Below, piece by piece: positions 26,998 through 34,391 of a stretch of 50,324 nt of DNA. This DNA comes from Methanobacteriota archaeon (GTDB lineage Archaea > Halobacteriota > Methanosarcinia > Methanosarcinales > Methanosarcinaceae). The notes under the pieces are model-generated. The model worked only from the letters and a program-made list of their open reading frames with translations. It had not been told where the DNA came from and ran no database searches. A program made the position numbers and the translations under genes. Location: the NCBI GenBank assembly GCA_016841625.1, contig JAENYU010000028.1:2933-53256 (forward strand), given 5' to 3'. Within the stretch, counting starts at the first letter, position 1, and each line of letters opens with the position of its first letter.

Positions 26998-28344
26998 ATG
27001 CTACTGGAATTCTCCGTTGAAAACTTTCTCTCCTTCAAAGACAGGGTTAGCCTCAGCCTTGACTCCAGTGCGAGCAAGAAGCTTCCCTGCAACCTCATAG
27101 AGGTCTCGGAAAAGGAGTGGTTGCTCAAGTCGGCTGTGGTTTACGGGGCAAATGCTTCCGGGAAGTCTAACCTTGTGAAGGCTCTCTTTTTCATGCGGAA
27201 CATGGTTGCGCATTCGCATAACTTCAATATTGACACGAGGATTCCCGTTACGCCTTTCAGGCTGAGTGGGGAGTGCCGGGAAAAGCCTTCCCGCTTCGAA
27301 CTCAAATTTGTTCATGAGGGGGTCAGGTACAGGTATGGTTTTTCCTGCGACAGAGAGCGGGTCATTGATGAGTACCTTTTCGAAAGGCCGGGGAAAAGGG
27401 AAAGGAGCGTCTTTACGCGGAAGAACAGCTCTGATAAAGACGGTTCTGAAAAAGGCAGCCTGGACTTTCACTTCCCCGTGGACAAAAAGCAGCAGGAGCT
27501 TATCAGTTCCCAGACCATAGAAAACACCCTCTACCTCTCACGGGCCACCCAGCTCGGGTATGAAAAAACCAGGCCTGTCTATGAGTTCTTTACCGGGAGC
27601 TTGCAGGTCAGCCTAATTCCTGGCTGGAAAAACTATACCCTTGAGCGGATGTACGCGGATGAAGCGTTCAAAGCAAGGATTGTTGAGGTGCTGAAAAAGG
27701 CTGACTTCGGAGGGATAGAGGAGATCACTGTCAAAAAGGAAAAAAGTCCTTCTCCAGGACCTGAATTCGTGTTCGAGCACTCCCCGACGGATTCTTTCAA
27801 AAGCTCCGGTCCTGCTGGCAGTCCTGTTGGCAGTTCTGCCGGTGGTTCTGTCGGTAGATCTGCTGTTGGCTCTGGGGAGACTTATGGTGGGGCTTATGGG
27901 GACTCTTACGAAGTAAGGACCATGCATAGGACAGAAAGCGGGGATACCGTATATTTTGACCTGAGCGAGGAATCCGAAGGTACCCAAAAAACTCTCATGC
28001 TCCTGGGGCCTCTTTTTGATGTCATGGACACGGGCGGGGTCCTCTTCATAGATGAACTTGAATCGAGCCTCCACCCGGAAATCACCCGGCTCCTGATCCG
28101 GCTCTTCAACAGCAAAAAGAACAGCAGGGCACAGCTGGTCTTCACCACCCATGACACGAACCTCCTTGACAACGAACTCTTCAGGCGGGACCAGATCTAC
28201 TTCTGTACGAAGGAGCCAAACAGGTATACAAAGCTTGCTTCCCTGCTCGACTTCGACATCAGGCAGGAGATTGATTTTGAGCGGGCTTACCTGACCGGCA
28301 GGGTCGGGGGGGTGCCGATCGTGGATGAAACGCTGCTTTATTGA
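26998..28344 (+). CDS. RloA-like AAA ATPase of a two-gene defence-type system
   Basis: 448 aa, ABC/SMC-like ATPase of the AAA_15 type found with RloB-like partners. Walker A is GANASGKS (50-57), an ABC-like signature is SEESEGTQK (about 323-331), Walker B is GVLFIDELE (347-355) and the switch histidine is in TTHD (383-386). Between about residues 262 and 306 there is a Ser/Gly-rich low-complexity insert built of degenerate GS-type repeats, which I would not expect in the family. The TOPRIM-like partner follows after 77 bp. Related pairs (AbiL, RloAB, PARIS) act against phage; that role here is inferred from the pairing. Confidence 0.85.
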   Translation: MLLEFSVENFLSFKDRVSLSLDSSASKKLPCNLIEVSEKEWLLKSAVVYGANASGKSNLVKALFFMRNMVAHSHNFNIDTRIPVTPFRLSGECREKPSRFELKFVHEGVRYRYGFSCDRERVIDEYLFERPGKRERSVFTRKNSSDKDGSEKGSLDFHFPVDKKQQELISSQTIENTLYLSRATQLGYEKTRPVYEFFTGSLQVSLIPGWKNYTLERMYADEAFKARIVEVLKKADFGGIEEITVKKEKSPSPGPEFVFEHSPTDSFKSSGPAGSPVGSSAGGSVGRSAVGSGETYGGAYGDSYEVRTMHRTESGDTVYFDLSEESEGTQKTLMLLGPLFDVMDTGGVLFIDELESSLHPEITRLLIRLFNSKKNSRAQLVFTTHDTNLLDNELFRRDQIYFCTKEPNRYTKLASLLDFDIRQEIDFERAYLTGRVGGVPIVDETLLY

Positions 28345-28421
28345 TAGTGCTTTATTGACAATAATTTGCTGGATTTATTCACTGAAAATTATTTATTGAT
28401 GGGGCAAGGGAAGGATAGATT

Positions 28422-29018
28422 ATGGTCAGGAGGAAAGGGAAAAAGCCTATAACAACCGCCTGGATCTTCTGTGAAGGCGAAAAAACGGAGTCTTACTACT
28501 TTAGCAAATTGAGGGCAGAGGAAAGGCTTGAAAGGTTGAGGATCAAGGTGCATTCTTCTGAAAATAAGGATCCTGTTGGCCTTGTGAATTACTCCGTCGA
28601 ATTCAAAAAACACAGAAGAGATTACCTGTCCGGTGATTTGATCTTCTGCGTTTTTGACAGGGATCAGAATTCAAACGCGGCACTTGCAAAAGCAAAGAAA
28701 ATTGCAGAGGAAAACGGCCTCTCCCTGATTTTCTCGAACCCCTGTTTTGAATACTGGATACTTTCGCATTTCGAATACTATCCGCAGGCGATAGAGCCGG
28801 ATCTGCTCAAAAGAAAACTGGATCGAAGCCTGGGGGAATACAGAAAAAACGACCCCCTGATCTACACAAAAACAAGGGGCATGATTGATGATGCAGTAAG
28901 CAATTCCAAACAAGTCCGTGAAAAGCACCTGGAATACGGTATGGAAATCCTGAGCAGGGAGAGCAATCCTTCTACCCTGGTTTTTGACTTGATAGAAAAA
29001 GTTAATGATTTCAGGTAG
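28422..29018 (+). CDS. RloB-like protein (TOPRIM-type)
   Basis: 198 aa. A TOPRIM-like core is visible: WIFCEGEKTE with E19, then LIFCVFDRDQ with D79 and D81. The family hallmark NPCFEYWILSHFEY (106-119) follows. The C-terminal half is helical and Lys-rich. gggaaggatag precedes the ATG at 28422. It is downstream of the ATPase on the same strand and presumably cotranscribed. By analogy with PARIS and AbiL it would be the toxic nuclease arm released or controlled by the ATPase. No antitoxin or immunity gene is evident. Confidence 0.83.
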   Translation: MVRRKGKKPITTAWIFCEGEKTESYYFSKLRAEERLERLRIKVHSSENKDPVGLVNYSVEFKKHRRDYLSGDLIFCVFDRDQNSNAALAKAKKIAEENGLSLIFSNPCFEYWILSHFEYYPQAIEPDLLKRKLDRSLGEYRKNDPLIYTKTRGMIDDAVSNSKQVREKHLEYGMEILSRESNPSTLVFDLIEKVNDFR

Positions 29019-29054
29019 TGGCCTATTTTTTCTAGGAGGCAAATATTGCCCAAA

Positions 29055-29212
29055 TTGTCCCTATACGGGGGGACAAATAACCACTAAATAGGTTTCTTGT
29101 ACAAGACCAGAAATTGCCTAAATTGATCTCCTATGCAGGATCGAATTTTAATTAAATTGGTCCCCTATAAAAGACCAAATTTTAAGTAAAATGGTCTCCT
29201 ATAGAGGACCAT
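29055..29212 (+). promoter_or_regulatory. Array of five palindromes at an exact 34-bp spacing (operator-like)
   Basis: Dyad centres fall at 29065.5, 29099.5, 29133.5, 29167.5 and 29201.5. Arms: TTGTCC/GGACAA, GGT/ACC around cttgtacaag, GATC/GATC, TTGGTC/GACCAA and GGTC/GACC; the spacers are also alike (aaattttaa-taaat). A weaker sixth unit may sit near 29021-29040. The loop of unit 4 is a TATA-like tataaaa (29167-29172), and unit 5 overlaps the ATG of the next gene at 29211. The layout suggests a multi-site operator over a core promoter. Confidence 0.8.
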
Positions 29213-30491
29213 GCAAAAAAAGGAGCTTTTCAAATACCTTATAAAAGAGTTCCACGAAAAACAGCTCCCTGAACTCTACCTTCGCTCTCTTGAAATCCCG
29301 GAGACCCGGAAGATCGTAAGCCTCATTGGGGCCAGGCGGATTGGCAAGACCAGCTATTTTTACCAGGTCATAAAAAAGCTGGAAAAAAGTGTGGGCCGGG
29401 AGCGTATCCTTTACATAAACTTCGAGGATGAGAGGATTCTTCCCCTTGACGTTAAGGATCTGAACGATACTCTCGAAGCGTATTATGAACTGTATCCCGA
29501 AAATTTGGGCAATACGGTTTACCTCTTCTTTGATGAGATCCAGAACATTGAGGGCTGGGAGGTCTTTGTAAGAAGGATGTACGACAGGGGGGATCTCAGG
29601 CTTTTCCTTACGGGCTCGAGTTCGAAGATGCTCTCAAAAGAGCTTGCAACGAGTCTCCGGGGGCGAACCCTTGCGTTTTATCTTTATCCCCTGGACTTTC
29701 GGGAGTACCTTGCTTTCAGGGGGGTCGAACCTGTGAAAGACTTCGAGTATTCGAAACAGCGCTTCGAACTCAAGAAACTGTTTGAGGAGTACCTTTACGA
29801 AGGTGGTTTTCCCGAAGTTGTGCTCGAAGCCCCCGAAATCAGGCAAAAAATTTTGCAGGATTACTTTGAGATGATCATCTACAGAGACCTTGTGGAGCGC
29901 TTCTCCATACGAAACACGGGGCTTCTAAAAAACCTTACAAAATACCTGATCACAAATATAGGGAACCCTTTTAGCACAAACTCGTACTATAAAAGCATAA
30001 AACAGGAGCAAGCAGTCTCGAAAGCAACCCTTCTCGAATATGTTTCTCACCTGGAAGACATCAACCTTGTCTATTTCCTCCCCCTCTTTAGCTATTCGTT
30101 GAAAAAGCAGACCCTGAACCCTAAAAAGGTCTACTGCATAGACAATGGACTTCGGAATGCCGTATCCTTCACTTTCTCAAAAGACGAAGGCAGGCTTGCC
30201 GAAAACCTGGTCTTCCTCGAACTCATGCGCCGGGAAAAAGAAGTCTATTACTGGAAAACCCGGGGAGAAGTGGATTTCGTGGTTAAAGAAAAGGACAACT
30301 CCCTTTCAGCCATAAACGTCTCCTACACCGACAGTATCGAAGAAAGGGAAACCAGGGCGCTGGAAGAATTTTCCGAATCTGAAGAATTTGGGCCTCAAGT
30401 GAAAGACATGATCCTGCTAACAAGGGACACTGAAAAAAAGGAAAATGGGATAAGGTACATCCCGTTGTGGAAGTGGATGCTCGATAACTGA
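29211..30491 (+). CDS. AAA_14 / DUF4143 family ATPase
   Basis: 426 aa. The N-terminal P-loop domain has Walker A GARRIGKT (40-47) and Walker B VYLFFDEIQ (103-111), with the sensor LFLTGSSSKML following. The C-terminal DUF4143 region has a nuclease-like core, YYWKTRGEVDFVV, then AINVSY, reminiscent of a PD-(D/E)XK fold with E and D but no clear lysine. Such ATPases are common in archaea and their function is unknown. The start at ATG 29211 overlaps the last palindrome of the array, and no clear ribosome site precedes it. It sits between the RloAB-like pair and the Cys-rich membrane genes, on the same strand. Confidence 0.88.
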   Translation: MQKKELFKYLIKEFHEKQLPELYLRSLEIPETRKIVSLIGARRIGKTSYFYQVIKKLEKSVGRERILYINFEDERILPLDVKDLNDTLEAYYELYPENLGNTVYLFFDEIQNIEGWEVFVRRMYDRGDLRLFLTGSSSKMLSKELATSLRGRTLAFYLYPLDFREYLAFRGVEPVKDFEYSKQRFELKKLFEEYLYEGGFPEVVLEAPEIRQKILQDYFEMIIYRDLVERFSIRNTGLLKNLTKYLITNIGNPFSTNSYYKSIKQEQAVSKATLLEYVSHLEDINLVYFLPLFSYSLKKQTLNPKKVYCIDNGLRNAVSFTFSKDEGRLAENLVFLELMRREKEVYYWKTRGEVDFVVKEKDNSLSAINVSYTDSIEERETRALEEFSESEEFGPQVKDMILLTRDTEKKENGIRYIPLWKWMLDN

Positions 30492-30532
30492 ATCACAAGC
30501 TTTATACCTCTCCTCTCGCCAAAAATTCTCCC

Positions 30533-31054
30533 ATGTCTCCCTCAAACCCCCGAATCCCCCTCAAGGTGGAGCACTCCACAAAAGACCGCCTTTACTGGAA
30601 CTTCTTCAACATGATTCCTTTTCTCATCGGTTCCATAGCAATTGCAAGGGATTCGTTCAAATGGGTGGCAGTTTACATCGGTATAGCCCTCTTTTTCTTC
30701 CTGGTTATCGAATACCGTTTTGCCTGCACCCACTGCCTGTACTATATCCGGAGCAAAGGCTGCGTAAAATGCATGATGCTTCACGGGATGCCAAAACTCT
30801 TCAAAGCCAGGCCCGGGCCCCACAGCCCGTTTGAAAAGGCAGTTACTACAATTGGGGCTCTTCCCATGTTTCTTTTTCCGGTCTACTGGCTGGTAAGGGA
30901 CCCTTTGCTGCTCGGTGCCTATGGCGTTTCCTGGACTCTTTTCTTTTTGACGGCAAGGAGGTACGAGTGCATCCGCTGCATCAATTTCGAGTGCCCTATG
31001 AACAGGGTTCCGGCTGAGGTCAGGAAGGAGTTTGAGGAAAAAGAGGGCTTTTAA
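30533..31054 (+). CDS. Cys-rich four-helix membrane protein, twin 1
   Basis: 173 aa, no family recognised. Hydrophobic segments near residues 23-39, 43-62, 103-121 and 125-141. Cys sets follow helix 2 (C65, C68, C77, C80 in CTHC...CVKC) and helix 4 (C146, C149, C154). With the N-terminus inside, both sets would lie on the cytoplasmic face and could bind one metal or Fe-S centre. A TATA-like tttatacc (30501-30508) is about 28 bp before the ATG, so the message may be leaderless. A paralogue follows after 75 bp. The last 17 residues are identical in the two. Confidence 0.75.
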   Translation: MSPSNPRIPLKVEHSTKDRLYWNFFNMIPFLIGSIAIARDSFKWVAVYIGIALFFFLVIEYRFACTHCLYYIRSKGCVKCMMLHGMPKLFKARPGPHSPFEKAVTTIGALPMFLFPVYWLVRDPLLLGAYGVSWTLFFLTARRYECIRCINFECPMNRVPAEVRKEFEEKEGF

Positions 31055-31129
31055 GAAAGAAGGGCTTGTAGAAGAGAGGGCTTGTAGAAGAGAAGGCTTT
31101 TAAGAAAGAGAAGGCGTAAGGTTCCTTTT

Positions 31130-31669
31130 TTGCCGGAGAATGCTTTTATGTTAAACCCTGATTCAAATATCCCCCTAAAAACAGAACACGAATTTAAGGA
31201 CTTCCTTTACTGGAACTTCATAACCCTGGTCCTGTTATTTCCGGCAGCACTTGCAATCGGTATGAGTTCAACAGGGTGGTTGCTTGTCTACATTTTCCTG
31301 GTTTTTTTCCACTTCTATATCCTTGAGCAGCGTTTCTTCTGCACTCACTGTCCTTACTATGCCAGAGGCGGGAAATGTGTGAAGTGCATGATGAACTGGG
31401 GCTGTCCGAAATATTTCAAGCCGAGGCCGTGTCCCCCGAGCAGATTTGATATTGCGATAACGGCTCTTGGTTTCATTGTTGTTATTTTCTTCCCGCTTCC
31501 CTGGCTTTTGAAAGAGCCGTTCCTGCTGGGCGCTTACTCAGTTGCAATTGCGTTTTTCCTGCTGACCGTGAGGCGGTATGAGTGTGTACGCTGTGTTTAT
31601 TTCGGCTGCCCTTTTAACAGGGTTCCGGCTGAGGTCAGGAAGGAGTTTGAGGAAAAAGAGGGCTTTTAA
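31130..31669 (+). CDS. Cys-rich four-helix membrane protein, twin 2
   Basis: 179 aa, paralogue of the preceding gene with the same four-helix plan and Cys sets: C71, C74, C83 and C86 after helix 2, C152, C155 and C160 after helix 4, plus extra C92 and C101. The start taken is TTG 31130; in-frame ATG 31148 (MLNPDSNIPLK) aligns better with the N-terminus of twin 1 and is likely the true start. The final 50-55 bp of coding DNA are identical to twin 1, pointing to recent gene conversion. Metal binding is inferred. Function unknown. Confidence 0.75.
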   Translation: MPENAFMLNPDSNIPLKTEHEFKDFLYWNFITLVLLFPAALAIGMSSTGWLLVYIFLVFFHFYILEQRFFCTHCPYYARGGKCVKCMMNWGCPKYFKPRPCPPSRFDIAITALGFIVVIFFPLPWLLKEPFLLGAYSVAIAFFLLTVRRYECVRCVYFGCPFNRVPAEVRKEFEEKEGF

Positions 31670-31701
31670 GGCAGAGGGGGCTTTTAAGGTAGCTTTTTTT
31701 G

Positions 31702-31797
31702 ATGGGGAATACTCCGATGTCAACCCCGGATTCTCCGTTCCTATTTAAGGCAGAACGTGAGTATATCTCATCTGTACGAAAGTTATTTATTGTATAA
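31702..31797 (+). pseudogene. Truncated third copy of the Cys-rich membrane gene
   Basis: 31 codons, ending at TAA 31795-31797. The first 20 (MGNTPMSTPDSPFLFKAERE) align with the N-termini of the twins (NPDSNIPLKTEHEF type). The similarity then stops before the first membrane helix and the frame runs into unrelated sequence. It has the same order and orientation as the twins. Confidence 0.65.
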
Positions 31798-31866
31798 GAA
31801 GGTAATACTATTCCTTAATACCTCTATATAATACATCTGCAAAACCACAACAAGGAGACCTAAAAT

Positions 31867-32001
31867 ATGAAAAAAGAAATGAAAAATACTTCTCCTAAAC
31901 CCGTTTTGCATGGGTTTTTGTTGAGTAATGGCAGTTTTGTAACTCCCGCAGAAATGGAATTTCTAAATAGTTTTGTGGGTGCTCAGACAGCAGAAAACTA
32001 G
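31867..32001 (+). CDS. Small protein of 44 aa
   Basis: Not recognised. It has an unusually good set of signals: TATA-like tatataat at 31825-31832, aaggagacc at 31852-31860, then ATG 31867 and TAG 31999-32001. The product starts MKKEMKNTSPKPVLHG and ends NSFVGAQTAEN; basic N-terminus, no membrane helix. The length and shape would fit a small regulator or a precursor peptide, but there is no modifying enzyme next to it. Confidence 0.5.
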   Translation: MKKEMKNTSPKPVLHGFLLSNGSFVTPAEMEFLNSFVGAQTAEN

Positions 32002-32228
32002 AACCCAAGAACATAAAACTCCCAAAAAAAACATATAAAATGGGAATTAAAAAACGAAAACGTAACAGACACTCCTTTGATCCTCCTAAAAAAACGACAT
32101 ATCCTCCAACCTCCAAAAAACTTCAAAAATTAGGGATTAAATTTGTCATCAGTTCCGGAATCCGAGCGAAAATTAAAAAGATGCCATCGAAGATTCGTCA
32201 CCAAAACCATGGAAAACGGAAATGGATT

Positions 32229-32252
32229 GGATAATTCACAAAATAATTATCC
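32229..32252. terminator. Hairpin between convergent units
   Basis: 8-bp stem ggataatt/aattatcc with an 8-nt loop, 34 bp past the end of the methyltransferase gene on the minus strand. It may end transcription from either side; there is no long T tail. Confidence 0.4.
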
Positions 32253-32285
32253 AGTCCCCCAATCCACAATTTTTGTGCCCATTTT

Positions 32286-32834
32286 TCATTCAATTTCCTC
32301 CTTTTTTATTTTTTTCTCGAAACTGTACGTCTTTTTTCCTTTTTCTTTCAGCCGGAAAAGCCCGCCTTTTGTAATCCCTGCCACGATTTCTTCTTCTTCC
32401 AGGTGTTGGTCACTGAATGAAAGGGTGCCGTCCGGTTTCAGGACGCGGTGAAGTTCTTTCAGGATTTTGTCAGGCTCACTCAGGGAGTGGTAGGTGTCGT
32501 AGAAGAGAACAAGGTCCAGGCTTGAGGCCGGGAGGTCGGTATCGCAGTCTGAAAGGATGGTTTCAACGTTTTTCAGGTTCTTTTTAAATGCCAGGTCCTT
32601 GACCATCTCTATTGCGTGAAGATGGATGTCCAGGGCATAGACTTTCCCCGAACTTTCTGCAAGTTCGGCCGCTGCCGGGACATACCCGCCCGAACCGCAG
32701 CCGTAGTCCAGAATCCTGAAGCCCGGTTCTATCCTAACCTCTTCCAGGACCTTCCACCGGGGCTTGATAAGGTCCCGAAACCTGAACATGAGGGCCATAG
32801 CGTGGAAGTGAAGATCAGACATCGGTTCGTCCAT
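32286..32834 (-). CDS. Class I SAM-dependent methyltransferase
   Basis: 182 aa. The Rossmann-type SAM site is clear: motif I ILDYGCGSGGY near residue 41, acidic residue in VYALDIH, then ILSDCDTDLP and LVLFYDTYHSL. It belongs to the UbiE/Methyltransf_11-like group; the substrate cannot be told. The C-terminus is Lys/Glu-rich. The ATG at 32834 is taken as start. It stands alone on the minus strand with no informative neighbours. Confidence 0.85.
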   Translation of the reverse strand: MDEPMSDLHFHAMALMFRFRDLIKPRWKVLEEVRIEPGFRILDYGCGSGGYVPAAAELAESSGKVYALDIHLHAIEMVKDLAFKKNLKNVETILSDCDTDLPASSLDLVLFYDTYHSLSEPDKILKELHRVLKPDGTLSFSDQHLEEEEIVAGITKGGLFRLKEKGKKTYSFEKKIKKEEIE

Positions 32835-33106
32835 AATATTCCCCCTGCCGATTTGTGTAAATCAATTTGTTATTTTTCAGTTTGTGTTTTCTCTATTACT
32901 ATTATTTGAATTTTGTAAGCCTTATATTTTATCCGCAAAATCCGGTTTATTAGATGGTGAAAGCCAGAAAGGCCAAATGCTCCAGTGTTGGGATGAAAGG
33001 TTTTTCCCGGAAATGCAAGGGATCACAAAGCTTTAATCAAATTGAGATCTAAGCAGATGCTTAGAGTACATTAGTAAAATTTTATTTCTGACTCCGGTGG
33101 TCCCCA

Positions 33107-33937
33107 ATGAAAATTGCCTGCATCCAGATGGACATCTCCCTTTGCTCCAAAGAGAAAAACCTTGAGCGCGCCCTCTCCCTGGCAGGAGAAGCAGTCTCGA
33201 AAGACGCCGAAATGATCGTCTTCCCGGAAGTTTTCTCAACCGGGTTTTGTTATGACCGCATAGGGGAGGTCGCTGAAACCGTTTCCGGTCCCACTCTAGA
33301 AGCTCTCCTTGCTTTTTCAAAAGAACACGACTGCATTCTTGCAGGCTCAATTATAGAGAAGATAGAAAGAGAGGAAAAAGAACCGGGGTTGATCGAAAGG
33401 GAAGAAGGCAGGAAAGAAAAGCAGGTTCCATCCCAGTACAACCTTGGTTTCTGCATCGAATCCGGAAAGCTGGCCGGAACCCATCGGAAAACCCAACTCT
33501 ACGGTCCGGAAAAAGAACATTTTGCACCCGGAGACCGGATCGCTCCTATCCGGCTGGAAAAACACGGCCTTACCATCGGGCTCATCGTCTGCAACGAACT
33601 CCGCTACCCGGAAGTTGCCCGGAAACTTGCCCTTGAGGGGGCGGACATCCTGGTCTCGTCTGCTGAAATCCCTGATTTTTTCGGGTACCCCTGGCGGATA
33701 ATCTCCCTTGCCAGGGCGCTCGAAAACCAGCTCCCGCACGTCGCCTGCACCCGGGTAGGAAAAGACCTTTATTCGACTTACCCTGGCGGCTCTTTTATCG
33801 CGGATGCCCGGGGGCGCATGCTGGCAGAAGCCGGAAAAGAGGAGTGTGTCCTCGTAGGGGAAATTGACCTGGAAAAGGCAAAAGAAACCAGGGAAACTAC
33901 ATCCATTTTCGGAGACCTGAGACCGGAATTGTACTGA
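33107..33937 (+). CDS. Carbon-nitrogen hydrolase (nitrilase superfamily)
   Basis: 276 aa amidase-type hydrolase. The Glu-Lys-Cys triad is visible: E41 in VFPEVF, K128 in THRKTQLYGPEKE and C162 in LIVCNELRYPEVAR. The C-terminal part has YPGGSFIADARG, typical of omega-amidase-like members. A highly charged segment of about 25 residues (84-108, Glu/Lys/Arg) lies between beta-strands and looks like a lineage-specific insertion. ATG 33107; no strong ribosome site. The substrate is unknown. A 32-aa membrane peptide may follow it. Confidence 0.9.
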   Translation: MKIACIQMDISLCSKEKNLERALSLAGEAVSKDAEMIVFPEVFSTGFCYDRIGEVAETVSGPTLEALLAFSKEHDCILAGSIIEKIEREEKEPGLIEREEGRKEKQVPSQYNLGFCIESGKLAGTHRKTQLYGPEKEHFAPGDRIAPIRLEKHGLTIGLIVCNELRYPEVARKLALEGADILVSSAEIPDFFGYPWRIISLARALENQLPHVACTRVGKDLYSTYPGGSFIADARGRMLAEAGKEECVLVGEIDLEKAKETRETTSIFGDLRPELY

Positions 33938-33994
33938 CATTTTAGTAAAAAGTTCAAAGATCGAGTCAAAAAGGCGGCTGGAAGCTTGAAGAAG

Positions 33995-34093
33995 ATGTGT
34001 GCGGTGCAAAAAAAGGTTTATTCCGGGGTTGTTCTGGGATTTATTTCCTTCTTGCTCGTGACGGTGGCGGTTTTGAGGTATCTTTTCGATTGA
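33995..34093 (+). CDS. Small single-helix membrane peptide, 32 aa (tentative)
   Basis: MCAVQKKVYSGVV, then a hydrophobic run and a short RYLFD tail: a basic start and one membrane helix. It lies 57 bp after the nitrilase-family gene, with only a weak purine-rich site (ggaag/gaag) upstream. It resembles in plan the 34- and 32-aa peptides at 47.1-47.5 kb. Confidence 0.35.
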   Translation: MCAVQKKVYSGVVLGFISFLLVTVAVLRYLFD

Positions 34094-34391
34094 ACTTTTC
34101 TTCTGAAATCGGGTTTTGGAGCCCTATCTTGTTTTAATTTTTAATTTTTTATTTCGGGGTCAGGCCGCTTCGCTTCGCGAGCGGGGACAATAACGACGGG
34201 TATGAGGCTATTCACGCAGCTCTGGCTAGCTATCTTTCAGTGTAGACCTCTGACTGCCGAAAAAAGAGTCCTATAGAGAAAATCGAAAATTCGAAAAATG
34301 GGTTCTGGTAAAAAAGAAAAAGTGTAGAGAAGGTTAACCCTGTCCGAGGCTAACCTTTCAGTTTTCAGTATTCGGGACTAAGGCCGGTTTT
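34094..34391. other. Spacer with hairpin repeat
   Basis: Holds the second copy of the dispersed hairpin repeat (34160-34222). The rest is AT-rich; I see no gene. Confidence 0.5.
34160..34222. repeat. Dispersed hairpin repeat, copy 2
   Basis: tcaggccgct, tcgcttcgcg, agcgg, then ggacaa...gacggg and ctattcacgcag. It shares about 60 bp of collinear similarity with 26772-26835. The stem CCGCT/AGCGG is preserved and the loop differs. Confidence 0.7.

Noticed and set aside
29055-29212. Interpretation of the 34-bp array as a CRISPR
   Set aside because: Spacers are alike and units drift while keeping dyad symmetry; no cas genes; period far below repeat plus spacer length.
32040-32234. 64-codon very basic frame
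   Set aside because: No ribosome site, A-rich DNA gives Lys codons by chance, and it ends in the hairpin at 32229-32252.
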